A stretch of 64,000 bases of DNA from Arabidopsis thaliana. Lineage: Eukaryota; Streptophyta; Magnoliopsida; Brassicales; Brassicaceae. Of the stretch, positions 1 through 11,925 are shown one piece after another (within the stretch, counting starts at the first letter, position 1; each line of letters starts with the position of its first letter). Under the pieces are notes generated by a model. It did not search any database. It was not told the DNA's origin and worked only from the letters and a program-made list of their open reading frames with translations. Both the position numbers and the translations under genes were made by a program. The stretch lies in assembly GCF_000001735.4 (NCBI RefSeq), contig NC_003071.7, forward strand, positions 18,451,443-18,515,442, written 5' to 3'.

Positions 1-67
1 GCGGCACAAACTTTGTGTCTTGCTCAAGATGATTGCGTCGAATTTTATGTAAACAATTGGCTCTCCG

Positions 68-1312
68 ATGTTGTCAGCCATGGATGTTATGATTCACTCT
101 TCAAGCTTTCTCCTCCCTTGCGACGAAACTTGTGGGACGAGATACGCTCTCGTTGTTCTTAACCAGAATTTACCACGATTCACTCCTCTTCTCTGGGAAC
201 ATGGTAATTATCTCTCTATTCTTCAGAATATATAAATGAATCTGTTTTTTTTTTATTACGAATATTCTGTGTAGAACAGCAAAACTTCGTCTCTGTGCTG
301 ATGGAGGCGCTAATCGCATCTACGACGAATTACCTCTCTTCTTCCCTCACGAAGACCCTTTTGTCATTCGAAACAGGTCTCAGATTTATGTCTCTATTTC
401 TCTCATAGAGAAAGGTTTCAGGAAGAAGAAGTTGAAACTGGAAAGTTTTGTCTTTTTATTTTATAGATAGTTCTGAGAATTGTACTTTTTAGGTATAAGC
501 CCGATGTTATCAAGGGAGATATGGATTCTATACGCCGTGACGTCCTCGACTTTTATGTTTACTGGGTAAGCTCTTTCTTCTTACTATTATTATGCATTAG
601 ATCACAACAGTGTCTGTATTTGATCTAACATGCTTTTTCTCCAGGGAACTAAGGTTATAGATGAATCTCATGATCAAGATACCACTGATCTTGATAAATG
701 CATTTCGTATATCCGTCACTCTACTTTGAATCAGGAGAGTTCCAGAGTAAGTTCTTTTTTTTAATTACAGAGGAATGCTAGCTCGCTGCGTTTGTTTCTC
801 TGCAACATTTTCACTATCTGTTTTATGTTAGCTCCAGATTCTTGCCACTGGAGCACTCGGGGGAAGATTCGATCATGAAGCCGGTAATCTCAACGTCTTA
901 TATCGATATCCAGACACAAGGATAGTCCTTTTATCTGATGATTGTCTCATCCAACTCCTTCCAAAGACTCATCGACATGAAATACATATTCACTCTTCTC
1001 TTCAAGGACCTCACTGTGGACTTATACCCATTGGAACTCCATCTGCCAATACCACTACCTCAGGGCTTAAATGGGATCTCAGTAAGTAACATCTTCCATC
1101 ATCATCATCATCATCATTATCAGATCGATCTAATTATTCTGGTTTTTTTTTATAATCGTCTTACAGGCAACACTGAGATGAGATTTGGTGGGTTGATAAG
1201 TACATCGAACTTGGTTAAAGAAGAGATAATCACAGTCGAATCGGATTCGGATCTTCTCTGGACTATTTCCATCAAGAAGACAGGACTTCCTGTACAAGAC
1301 CATAAACCTTAG
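68..1312 (+). CDS. TPK2: Thiamin pyrophosphokinase 2
   Basis: Transfers pyrophosphate from ATP to thiamin, giving thiamin diphosphate in the cytosol. Six exons: 68-203, 280-376, 493-565, 645-746, 832-1081, 1167-1312, all GT-AG, joining to 804 nt and 267 aa, the expected size. The joined product shows CADGGANRIYD, KGDMDS, DQDTTDLDK and TGALGGRFDHE, the nucleotide- and thiamin-binding signature of the family. The C-terminal beta domain ends at TAG 1310-1312. The first in-frame ATG is 68; a second at 80 would give a form four residues shorter. An in-frame TAA at 50-52 closes the frame upstream, so the gene is complete. A 7-codon ORF (29-52) precedes the start and may lie in the leader. Recognised as At2g44750, paralogue of TPK1. 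Confidence 0.93.
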
Positions 1313-1494
1313 TGGCGCCACTCTTTAGTTTTATACGCTACTATTATATTCATGATGCATCGAAGAATTACTTCAACATTATTGTGTTGATTTGTTTTCA
1401 CTATACCAGCAAATAACAATTTATTGCCTTACCAAACATCAGCTAGTGTTACTACATTTGTACTAGATAGTATCAAATCTAAAACAGAGGAGTT

Positions 1495-3343
1495 TTACTT
1501 GGGTTCTTCTGTCCATCGTCTCTTCATTTCGGATTTGGATCGAACTTCTTTAAGATTCCCATCCAAACCATAATCTCTCTCCATCACAAGATTGATTCCT
1601 TCATCTGAATACCATCCAACTCCAATGCACAACACTCCATCTTTCTTCACATCCACGTATGCACTCACACCACCTGGTAGCCACATCACAGACACATCTT
1701 GCATATCTATCATCTCTTCCTCCCCAAACGAAACCAAAGTTTCCGGTAAGTTCCTTCTCTTTAGAGCTTCTGTGCAGAGGTACACAACTGGAGTGCTTTC
1801 ACCTGGCTGTTCGAATTCGGCTTCTTCTCCGTAGAGTGGAGTTGCATTTACTTCAAATACTTTCCATGATCCTGTTAGTTCTGATGGTTGCGTGCGTTTC
1901 CTCTGTGAGAATGGTTTTAACTCCAATGGTGCGTCGTTGTCACTGAGACATAAACCGTTAAGGGTCAGAGACACTGACATACCGAAGAGAATGATATAAA
2001 TCTCACAAGTTGGAGTTACCTTTGCTCTTCATAATTTGAAGGACTAACCCACAGTTCTTCATAAACACCAACTCTCATTATCTGTATATCTGCACCACCA
2101 TTGGCGAATTCTATAGTGTGAACTACTCTCAGTCTCTTATGGCAACCCTTCACCAGACACTGGACAAGAAGAAGGAACAATGAGCCATTTCTTCTCTCTT
2201 AAAAATACAAACTTGAGAAATCTTAAAAAGCAAAAATAGAGACATACCTGTTCAAACTTGAAAGTCGGTGTGAGGTAATAGTTGGATTCACTCATCTCCC
2301 CAACAGGGATTGTAACTGGACCTCTGGAATACGATCCATCCTGCATATCAGCCACATCAAAGACCATAACAACATCATTTATCTCAGCCAAATGGAGAAT
2401 CACAACTAAACTAGTAGCTCCCATGAAATGTACAAGATAATAGTACCTCGAAGTAAACGAGGCCGGGTGCATCTACCATGGAATCCTCTTCCATGACATC
2501 ACTTGCTTTCAAGTTAAAAGACTCAAACTTAGGCAAACGACTATCTACACCACTCTGATCAACAAAAACCTCATCTTTACTCTCAGAACACTCTCCATGA
2601 GGATTTAAAGTAACCCAATTGATCTTCCTCTGTATCTCAGACTCTGTATTAGCTCCACTAGAAGGAGATGGTAACGCTTCAATCTTAGAAAGAGTATAAC
2701 AATCATAAAGACTCTCATTCTTCTTCCCAATTTCAATCGGTTCCATCTCTCCAGTAATCGGCGAGAACACAGCTCCTACACCTTTCCAAATCCCACTTAC
2801 ACTACTCGCAAATGTTCTCCAAACTGGTTTTATCACAGGCTCCTAACAAAATCAATTTCAATCAGAAATTAGCTAACAGACGAAAATTTGAGAAAATTGA
2901 AATCTGAAAATCGATACCTGAGTTTGAAGAACAGTCTCGGATTCGATCAACATCGTCCCTGAAACCAAAACTCTACCGAATTTACCCTTTCTTCCTCCAC
3001 CTAATCTCTTCCCGCTTTTTCTTCCTTTTGGCTTCACCTTACGCTTATCCTTCTCCGCCATTTCGTTGTCAACGCTCCATATATTCTCTTTGTTACCTTT
3101 CAGACTTACTTTCCCTTTGTTTCCCGCCGGACGGCTATTTCCGTCGTTTAGTCTTGATCCCTGCGCAACGATTTTTCTCCCGTTGACATTGTTTCGTCGC
3201 TGGAAATTGCAGATTGAAGGAGATAACAGAGCATTATGAAATCCAAAGCATATATTGTGGTTGTGACATGAAAGTGGAGAAGAAGAAGTGAAGCTTTTAC
3301 AGAGATGAAGAAATGGTGATTGCATCGTTTTCTGAAGAATCAT
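1495..3343 (-). CDS. DUF3598 family protein, probably plastid-targeted
   Basis: Five exons on the minus strand: 2918-3343, 2447-2842, 2248-2340, 2020-2147, 1495-1942. They join to 1491 nt, 496 aa. The last acceptor is set by frame: the acceptor nearer the donor (after 1973) gives an immediate stop, while the one before 1942 restores frame into SDNDAPLELKPF. The first 50 residues are rich in Ser, Leu and basic residues with few acids, as in a chloroplast transit peptide, followed by a very basic Lys/Arg/Gly stretch (about residues 95-125). The rest resembles DUF3598, including LTGSWKVFEV near the C-terminus. That family is found in plants and cyanobacteria and is lipocalin-like; its function is not established. 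The promoter has four site II elements. Recognised as At2g44760; no function claimed. Confidence 0.82.
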
Positions 3344-3417
3344 AGAGAAGATGATGATGAGAAGAACTAAGCAAAGTGACTCGCAAGATGGCGTTGAAAC
3401 ATAGAATGATAACTAAA

Positions 3418-3520
3418 TGGGCCGTTAATACAATCTTAGGCCCATAATTATCAATATTTAAGAAGTATATAGTAGACCGTTAATACAGGCTTAGGCCCAT
3501 AACATTCAATATTTTGGGCT
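3418..3520. promoter_or_regulatory. Site II (TGGGCC/T) cluster on a duplicated promoter segment
   Basis: Four TGGGCC/T core elements, in either orientation, lie at 3418-3423, 3439-3444, 3494-3499 and 3515-3520, 75-180 bp upstream of the DUF3598 start codon on the minus strand. Two of them sit in a 38-bp direct repeat (3422-3459 and 3477-3514, about five mismatches, 55-bp spacing). Such elements are bound by TCP factors in plant housekeeping promoters. The effect here is inferred. Confidence 0.6.
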
Positions 3521-5880
3521 CAACTGTCTAAATGTATGAATTATGATCCTAGATGGGAAATATGAGTTTGTTCAAAAAAGAATCAGTATAGCATCTTCTT
3601 TACTTTTCTTTTTCGTAGTTTTTTTGGGAAGTGAACTTGTGATTGGTAGGAAGGTTACTGGTGATCGACGTTTCCTTTAAGGCCGACAAAGTTAATGGAC
3701 CACGGGGAGTTTTATAAAGGAGGTTTTCTTTCTTTCTTTCTTTAGCTTAAAAAGGTGTAATGATGACTTTTTCAATCTCAATTTTAAAAACTTTTTGGTG
3801 TATTAATATTGATTCATATACGTGCAATCTGGAGATCAAGACATTGAATACTAACACCAAGACGAATTTTTCGGATTGATGGTTTTTGAGTTTTCAAAAT
3901 AAGTATGTTGGAATGGTGCATTGGCGAATGAAGCATTGACCAGACAAAGGTCATTGGAAAGTAGTTTTTTTTTTTTTTTTTGCGTAAAGCTAAAGGAAGG
4001 TAATAAAATACAGTACATGAAAACGAAATAAGTAGTGATATTAAATACTTTAGTTGACAAAATTGACAGCGGAAAAAACATTACATGAAGGCCATAAACT
4101 AAGAGCTTTGACCAAATCTGAAGGTAAATCAGGTTTCAGAATCAGAAGAGGATATCTATTCCAACTGGTGCAACGGTAGTTGTACCTGTTGTGTCACTAT
4201 TGCTTCATAGTTTCGTATTTATTTATTGTTTCTATGATGCTGATATTTGATAATATATAGAGATATATTGTGTTTGCGTTAATTGGTTTGGTCAGTCGAC
4301 AACCCAAGATTTACTTGTTTGTTATTCGTTCATCAACAATCTTATAGTTTTCTCTGTCAAATATTCTCTTTAAGTAATTTTTTAATTAGGAAGTTTAGGG
4401 ATTTTTTATAGGTCATAGGTGTAGGTTAAATTAGGTTTGACAATGTATAAGGTGACTCTATAAAATATTATAAGTTTTTCTAAATGAATATATCATTAGT
4501 TGGATTACCAATTTGAATATTTTTATGAGATTTTGATTAAGTACTTGAAGTGTTACGTGAAAATATATATAGTTCATGTTTTATCATGGCAATTTTTTTA
4601 ATTATGACTAACCATTATATGAATGTTTTAAAGAATAATTCTCGTTTCTATTATAAATTTTGGTATGAAATCTCTATTTATAAAAATAATGTGTATGTTT
4701 ATCAACAAAAAAGAAGAAGATATGTATATGTTTTCTTGATAATACCCGTACATAGAAAGGCTATTACTTTGACTTCAAGTAAAGGTGTAGCAATTATCTA
4801 TGTTCTTGCTTTTTTCCAAGCATATAAGGATAATCGTTGGAATCTAGGAAAACTTTTAACGCAACTCAACTTCAGATAACAAACGTAAATTTTAACATGG
4901 TTAAATATTCGATCTAATTTGTATATATACTTAGCGACACCAGCTTTCACTTATATAAAATTCACGAATAAAATAGTTCATATGATGGTAGCTAAATTTT
5001 CAGTACTTTAGAAAATATGAAATGCAAGTGAAGTAGAATTCAGATAACCGGCCAATTGAATAGAAAATTTGATTTAGTTGGATAGAGGAAAAGAATGTTC
5101 TGAAAAAGAGTAATGATGTGCATGTGCTCGCGAAAGTTTCCATAGTGTTGATGGTAGCGACCAGTCTTGAGTTCCATTCACGCTAAATCACGTGGACTAT
5201 AAAGATTACACGTACCATAACCATAAAGCTCTATAAAGATTGCAATTCAAAAAAAAAAAAAAAAAAAAAAGAATTGTAATAGGGGCTAGTTTCTGATTTT
5301 GCTTGCTGTAAATGTAACATTTCCTCAAGTTTTGACATAGTTTTTAAAAAACCTCCTTATAGGGACATGTCACATGTGTTGGATGATTGATTAACAATCC
5401 GGTGGACCAGAAAACAATGAGTAATTATACGGAGGCCGGCTTTAGTTAAACTTCACACATCAAAATATATGGCCCATCCCTCGCCTTTTGCAATTGTCGC
5501 CGACCGGCGCGTGACGATCTACAAAATTTCGATTTTAAACTCAGAAAAATACATAATACAATATACGTCAAAATTGCATCTACTTATTCTAATGGTAGTT
5601 GAAGGAAAAAAATCAGAACTCTATGACTTGTGTTATACCATATATTACGACAAAAAAAAAGGGATTAAAAAGTCGTTGACGTTTGACTTAAGTGCCAAAT
5701 TAATTAACCAATGCTTAATGACCTAACCAAAGTCACTTTTTATTTTAGTCCGGTATGACTTGTGACGGCGACGCTGAAAACGATTGAAGTACACGCGCGG
5801 GGTCCTCCAGCCTAATTGCCACCTGTACACCAGCCCTGTCCGTCGTAACTATAAAAATCTCATTTTCCTTTTTTATTTTA
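3521..5880. other. Intergenic, no gene seen
   Basis: AT-rich spacer between the DUF3598 promoter and the ELMO gene leader. It contains a short TTTC repeat near 3730, a T-tract near 3967, and a 22-bp A-tract (5249-5270) flanked by inverted 10-bp arms (5239-5248, 5271-5280). ORFs of up to 109 codons here (for example 4550-4879) have composition typical of random AT-rich DNA and no recognisable motif. Confidence 0.6.
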
Positions 5881-6374
5881 TTTCCAAACCTCCAAACAAT
5901 TAAAGAAACGGCAAAAATTTATGCTGAAATCTTTTTTTCTTCCTTATTCTCCTCTTTCGCTTGATTTCGCCGTCCGATTATCTCTATCGCCGATAAATAT
6001 CCGGCGTCACTCAGTAGATCTTGAAGCTGTTGCTTTCTTGCTTTGCTCTTCGCGCAAGATTCTCTTTCTCTGTTTTCATTGAGGATTCGAAGTTGATCGC
6101 TATTTGATTCGATTGGTTTTGAGTTTTCGATCCTCGACGGTGATTGAATTCTCCTCTTTACTTTATTTTTGGTTTTTGAAGCTCGCTGTATCAATCGTGA
6201 CGTTTTTTGTGATTCGCATTGTGTCTGTAGTAGTTGATCAGGTTTCCGATTGGTTTCTTATTGATTTGATTTTAAAAATTCGATTGCTGATGAAATTATC
6301 TGGTTCTGCATTTGATTGTTCGCAGGATGGAGATTTTGAAGTGAATCGGAGGAGCGAATAAGAGAAAGTGAGAG

Positions 6375-8444
6375 ATGGATGATAGAGAAGGCTCGTTCGT
6401 AGCTGTTAGGCGGATTTCTCAGGGTCTCGAACGAGGAAGCGTTTACAATTCATCATCTGGTATTTTCATCATCTCTTAGCGTTTCATTGAGAAAAGCGTT
6501 TCTGCTTCTCTTAGTATCTAAGCTTATCTCTCTACAATTGTGGTTGATGTTAAACCTTAGTATATGGCAGATTTCGTAGTATAGAGTTGTCTATAAGCTT
6601 TGTTTCTGTGTGGTTTTATAGAGTTTTATGGATTAGAGATTTAGACTAGTGTGCCTATGCGTACTATTCCTCTGTTGAAACCACTGTAGCTCCAATAACA
6701 CTGGAGTTTATTTGTTTTGTTATAGCTGAGGCTGTGCCTGGATCAGCAGCTTGGTTAGGCCGAGGTCTTTCTTGTGTTTGTGCTCAGAGAAGAGATAGTG
6801 ACGCAAATTCTACGTTTGATCTAACACCTGCTCAGGTACTTGACTTTCCACTGTTCGAGTTGGAAGTTTACATTTATTGTTCCCTACATTATAAATAACG
6901 TGTTTGTCCTCTTTAGATTAGCTGCCTTACTTCTAAGTGTATCCAGGTACCTAATTACTAATACCCTATTGTTGGAATTTGCAGGAGGAATGCTTGCAGA
7001 GTTTGCAGAACCGCATTGACGTAGCTTATGATAGCACAATACCCTTGCATCAGGTACACTTTTCTTGAGGGGTTTTAAGCTTTCAGAATTTCTCATAAAC
7101 AAAATTGGACTTGAACCATCATTTGAAGATGGTAGAATATTGTATCTTTTCGTCCCGTGGCCTTTTTACTGTAAGCTAGCATCATAAATTCAAATGTACC
7201 AGCTTTGATGATTACTTTGTTACTTCGTCATATGCTCTTAGGAAGCTCTAAGGGAGCTGTGGAAACTTTCCTTTCCTGAAGAAGAGCTTCATGGATTAAT
7301 ATCTGAGCAGTGGAAAGAGATGGGTTGGCAGGGCAAAGATCCGTCAACAGATTTTAGGTATAACACGGACTTTCCTTATCATTTATGTTACAGGTATTTC
7401 TTGCATATGTTCTCTGACTTACAGTGCATCATCTGGCAGGGGTGGTGGTTTCATATCTCTTGAAAACTTGCTGTACTTTGCCAGGAACTTTCAGGTATAC
7501 CTATACACTACATATACAAACATTTCATGAAAAGAATGAGCTGATTTTCCTTTATAAATTTCACTTTCCATGCATCATAAATTATCGATCAATCAGTTAT
7601 TCATGAATTCACCTCTTATAGATCTTGCTGATCCACTTATGTCACTTAGTTTAAACGGCACATGTCTATATGCTGCAGAAATCCTTCCAGGACCTTCTGA
7701 GGAAACAGGTTGGGGATCGGTCTGTGTGGGAATACCCCTTTGCTGTCGCTGGTATCAACTTAACATTCATGCTCATCCAAATGCTTGACCTTGAAGCAGG
7801 TATACAGCCACATGAATTTACTTACCTACCATGATTCATGATTGTGATAGTTGCTATTGACATCTGGAGTCATAGGATTGGGAAGCACATAACTACTATA
7901 GAATCTTCTTGCATGCATTAGGCAGATGTCTCATATTGTTCATAGTCTGTCATTCTGATGTATATACTTTTAAAATGTACAGTGAAACCGCGAACAATTG
8001 TTGGGGCAACTTTTCTGAAATTTCTTTCTGGTAATCTCTCACACAATGCTGTGGTCTTATCATAATGAAAAGCCTTTTTCCACACATGGTGCTTCAATTA
8101 GATGTGGACACTGATTTAGATAAATGTATTGGGTATTTGTGTAAGCAGAGAACGAATCTGCATTTGACCTTCTTTATTGCATTGCATTCAAGCTAATGGA
8201 TCAGCAATGGCTTTCAATGCGTGCCTCATACATGGAGTTTAACGTAAGTAATAGTCGTTACAAAGCATTGACATTAGTTTGGTCATTTACATACATACAT
8301 GCGATGCTGATGCTTTGTCTTGGAATATATTGGATGACATAGACGGTGATGAAATCAACAAGGAGACAGCTGGAGAGAGAGCTGATGCTGGAAGACATAA
8401 TGCATCTTGAGGACTTACCCTCCTACGCTCTTCTCAATCAATAG
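6375..8444 (+). CDS. ELMO/CED-12 domain protein
   Basis: Nine exons: 6375-6459, 6726-6835, 6985-7053, 7242-7357, 7440-7494, 7679-7799, 7983-8030, 8149-8243, 8343-8444. They join to 801 nt, 266 aa. The first 60 residues are low complexity. The ELMO domain runs from about residue 65 (EECLQSLQNRIDVAYD) to about 245. Its core motifs are visible: LWKLSFPEEELHGLISEQWKEMGWQGKDPSTDFRGGG, here in parts, then NLLYFARNF, EYPFAVAGINLTFML and AFDLLYCIAFKLMDQQW. In animals ELMO proteins act with DOCK factors on Rac GTPases, and ELMOD proteins are GAPs for Arf-like GTPases. The stand-alone plant form resembles ELMOD, but its substrate is not known. The leader (about 5890-6374) probably holds an intron (donor near 6240, acceptor near 6326). 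Recognised as At2g44770. Confidence 0.9.
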
Positions 8445-9244
8445 CCCTTATGATGATATTAAATAGTAAGAAGAGTTTCTAACCTCAGGATAACACAAGG
8501 TTGCTCTACTCTCTCTCTCTCTTCACTTTTCATCTTCAACGCTTTCGGTTCTACCTCTTCGTTGACCTTTTCTTGTGTTTGGTGGTTCTAAGAAACAACT
8601 TCAACACCGAGTTGTTACTTGTTATATTAAAACAAGAAAAAGAGTGTGAGAGAGACGGGGAGAGGTTGGGATAAATCTCAATTTGGTTGCAAGGAGTGTG
8701 TAGCTAAAATGGAATTGTTTTCTAACAACGTTCAGGTTTTTTAGTTACTGTGTGGGTGATTGATCTTATTGTGTGGGGATAATAATCATTTGGTGATGTC
8801 CACAAGTTCAAAAGCAGTCTCTGTTAAAGACTCTACACGAGGTTAAAACTTCATTTGTTTGTGTATTAAAAAAAAGAAGTTACTTTGATTGTTTATAGCT
8901 GTGAAAATTCTGCGTGAATAATAGAGACGGCCTTCACAAGCAGTCACGAGTTATTCTACAGCAACAAAATAATTATTAGATCTACAAAGCCCTACTACAA
9001 TCAACACGCTTATACTATAGTCTAGATTCTTACACTCTGGCTAATTGTTAATTTGATGTATCAGAAAACTGATTAGCGCTCTCACTAATCTGTTATTAAA
9101 TTCAGTTAAGCACAATAATCATGTCGAATACGAAGGGCTGATCAGTGGCTCACACATCAATTCACACACACCTTGATAATCCATACATTGCAAGCCAACA
9201 CCAACGACATCCCGACCACCAGTCCACCACGTAGCTTATTACTA
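8445..9244. other. 3' UTR of the ELMO gene and spacer
   Basis: The 3' untranslated region probably ends within the next few hundred bases. The rest is AT-rich spacer between two convergent genes. A short CT run lies at 8508-8521. No coding signal seen. Confidence 0.5.
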
Positions 9245-9752
9245 TTAGTCCGCTTGATGCATCATTTGATGGCGTAGTTGACCCTGAATCAGCTTCGTGT
9301 GTTCCATCAGACGGCTGCGAGTCTGGGGTGGAGGAGAGAAAGGAGAGGCTACGACCGTAATGTCACCAAGACAGTGACCGGGTGTAGGACAGATGAAATA
9401 GTTTGGTCCTACTGTCGTCAGATCAACTTTGGTGTCTCCATCGGAATGGTTCTCTGTCGCGGATGAGCCGTCTCCATTCATATGTGGCTTTGTCAACCAC
9501 ATTCACATCCACCGTACTTGAACTCTGTTTCAAAGATTAACATTAGCCACTTACCTAAAACGAAACAGAGTTTTCTTGTACGATAAGTTATAATACCAAC
9601 CCTGAAAGTCTTTCCCGCAACCCAATCTGTGTAGTCCACGCAATTGGCCCATTGATTAGCCTCTAATTAAGTCATAGAGACTGCAGGCCTGCAGATGGGC
9701 CTGGGTCGATAGCAATGAAGCCCATAACAAGGAAAAGACCATTCGTTGCCAT
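9245..9752 (-). pseudogene. Degenerate uclacyanin (plantacyanin-type blue copper) copy
   Basis: A broken relative of UCC2, 1.5 kb away on the same strand. The exon 1 remnant starts at ATG 9752 and keeps a short hydrophobic N-terminus, but stops after 26 codons. Out of phase with that, the homologous ANQWANCVDYTDWVAGKTFR segment survives up to the donor near 9602. The exon 2 remnant starts like UCC2 (FKYG), then a deletion removes the stretch holding the first copper-ligand His and shifts the frame. Downstream, the SSATENHSDGDTKVDL and YFICPTPGHC segments are well preserved, with Cys and His ligands. The Met-ligand region and the proline-rich, GPI-signal C-terminus are gone; the frame ends at 9245. 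It corresponds to At2g44780. A rescued mRNA would need several unusual splices, so I call it a pseudogene. Confidence 0.75.
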
Positions 9753-9900
9753 CTTGAGGTTTAAACGTGGAGAGCTATTTTAAATTAAAGATGTGAAGAG
9801 GAGGAAATAATGGTAACGGTGATGGTTTATATAACAAAGAGGCATGAGAACGACTAATGAGAAATTAAGCTTAATTAAGGGAATGTCTGAAAAGTCCCCT
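9753..9900 (-). promoter_or_regulatory. Relic promoter of the uclacyanin pseudogene
   Basis: The sequence just upstream of the broken copy, including TTATATAACAAAGAG on the plus strand near 9826 and the following GGAATGT..GAAAAGTC segment, matches the UCC2 promoter at 11858-11925. The duplication therefore included the core promoter, and the pseudogene could still be transcribed. Confidence 0.6.
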
Positions 9901-10739
9901 CTTCTTAATTATTTTTGAGTTATGTCCGTAAAGGACACTCCTGATTAGGGTCAAATTCCATTGGCATTGCTCATGTGTTATTGACAAGGTACTCATGGTC
10001 ATGGGTCAAATAAAAAGTCTTTGACAATACTATTTATAAGAAAATTAGAGAAACTTATCTTCATATTATCATATATAACTTAAGTTCTATCATATCTAAA
10101 GGGTAGTTAAGTTTGCGTCAATATAAGGTTTTGACTCTTATGGAGAGATGAGTTCGGTCCAGAATTCTTCAAATATATAACCAATCTAAATAAAAAATAT
10201 AAGATAAGAGTTTTTAATTTAAAAGCTAGGTACAGCTAATCGAATACTACCTATCCCAAGTTGCATTTGTTTATGTGATCGTTTAAACCATAGCAACAAC
10301 TAGAGTTTGAACACATTGCTAGAAATCATTTCTTTCAGGAATTGATCATATCTCTTAGTTGTTGTTGTACGTGATTCATTCTTGATAACATACTATATAT
10401 GTAAAATACGAAGGGATGGTGTGGAAAACAACTGTACATGTGATTCCAAAACCGATAAATTAAAAACGAATATGAAGAAGAGAACAGATGATAATTACGA
10501 ACGATGGAGTGGTTCCACATGAACGAAAATGAAAATTAATAGTATAATTTATTACAACAAGAGAATAAGTGAATGTGATGATGATGATGATAACGATAAT
10601 CAAATGCCGAGATAATAAAAATCCTACGAATAATGAAGAGCTTCTGACGTGGCACACAAACCCAAATTCTCTTACAACCAAAAACCAAAATAATTTAAAA
10701 AGGCAAAAGCACTGACTCCACCCTGGCTCTCTAAACCAA
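9901..10739. other. Spacer and UCC2 3' UTR
   Basis: AT-rich spacer. The part next to 10740 is probably the 3' untranslated region of UCC2. A run of ATG/GAT triplets at 10573-10592 is a short microsatellite. No gene seen. Confidence 0.5.
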
Positions 10740-11790
10740 TTACATCCACAAACCATAACCCAAAACCATCGAGACTCCCACCAAAACGTAACTCATCACT
10801 CCCTTAGACGCACCACTTGCCTTTGGTGGAGGAGGAGGAGAAGTTGAACCTGCACCAGGTGTGGGTGTGGTGGGTGTGGGTGATCCGCCAGACGGAGGTG
10901 ATTCCGGTGTGGTAGGAGTTCCCGGAGTTGAAGAAGGTGGCGTGGGAGTGGCCGGAGGTCCGGCAGAACCGGCTACGACATTAACGGCTAGCTTCATGCC
11001 GCCATTGGTTCTGCAGTGACCAGGTGTAGAACAGATGAAATAGTTTATTCCTACAGTCTTAAGATCGATTTTGGTGTCTCCATCGGAATGGTTCTCAGTC
11101 GAGGAGGAGGCGTCGCAGCCATCATATCCGGCTTTGTCAACCACATCCACCGTGTGGGAAGAACCATACTTGAACTCTGTTTCATATCCCCATAAATAAA
11201 TAAATTAAAACCTAAGTAAAGAGTTCTCCATACCTAGGAAGATTATAAGACAAGAGTCCCAAATTATCTGGTTACCAAATCTGAGATTTCTTGTAGAATA
11301 AGTTATCTCAATTTCAACATGGTAGAAATTTATAAAGAAGTAAAACAAGCAAATCAAAAAATTGTTTCTTCTTCTTTCTTTTTACTGTTTCTAACTTTCT
11401 ATATTTAAGAACCTGAGACCAAATAAACAAAAAAAAAATCACACATTTTTTTTTTTTTGGTATTACGTACTAAAGCAAACTTAATTTAATTTGAACCACC
11501 GAAACCAATATTAAACTACACTTGGGTTAGATTAGGTTACTACACTTTTTGATGTATAGCTTGAATCTATCTGAAAATTATAAAAGTTATAAGTAATGTG
11601 GTTCGGATGATGATTTACCTAGAATGTCACCAACCCTGAAAGTCTTTCCGGTAGCCCAACCTGAGTAGTCCACACCAGTGGTCCATTCAATAGTGTAAGT
11701 CACAGCTACTGCGCCCGGGACAATGGTCAGAACTAGGAGAAGAGCAGTTGCGGCGGCTACAGCCATCTTGGACAAACCATTCATTGCCAT
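10740..11790 (-). CDS. UCC2: Uclacyanin 2, GPI-anchored blue copper protein
   Basis: Two exons, 11619-11790 and 10740-11176, join to 609 nt, 202 aa, the known UCC2 length. Residues 1-29 form a signal peptide (AAATALLLVLTIVPGAVA). The plastocyanin-like domain spans about residues 30-127. Type 1 copper ligands are visible: His65 (YGSSHTV), Cys106 and His111 (CSTPGHC), and probably Met118 (GGMK), which separates uclacyanins from Gln-ligand stellacyanins. A Pro/Ser/Thr/Gly-rich, probably arabinogalactan-type linker follows (about 128-178). A hydrophobic tail after SGASKG fits a GPI-anchor signal, so the protein should sit on the outer plasma membrane or in the wall. A close broken copy lies downstream. 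Recognised as At2g44790. Confidence 0.94.
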
Positions 11791-11858
11791 TTTTTGTTTA
11801 CTGTAGAAGAGAGATATTCTTGTAAAGATTGTGAAGAGAAGAAATGGTTATGGTGTCA

Positions 11859-11866
11859 TTATATAA
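11859..11866 (-). promoter_or_regulatory. TATA box of UCC2
   Basis: TTATATAA on the minus strand, about 70 bp upstream of the UCC2 ATG, which leaves room for a leader of about 40 nt. The same element is conserved ahead of the pseudogene. Confidence 0.55.
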
Positions 11867-11925
11867 CAAAGAGATGTGAGAAGGACTTTAGGAATTAAGT
11901 AAATGGAATGTATGAAAAAGTCGCC

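Noticed and set aside
1592..1946. Plus-strand ORFs of 80 and 95 codons
   Set aside because: Antisense of the last exon of the DUF3598 gene, which has conserved motifs on the other strand.
1930..2020. Frameshift between the last two exons of the DUF3598 gene
   Set aside because: Using the acceptor before 1942 instead of the one near 1973 restores the frame, so the gene is intact.
4550..4879. 109-codon ORF in AT-rich spacer
   Set aside because: Composition (Tyr, Asn, Lys, Ile, Phe) is that of random AT-rich DNA, with no promoter or homology clue.
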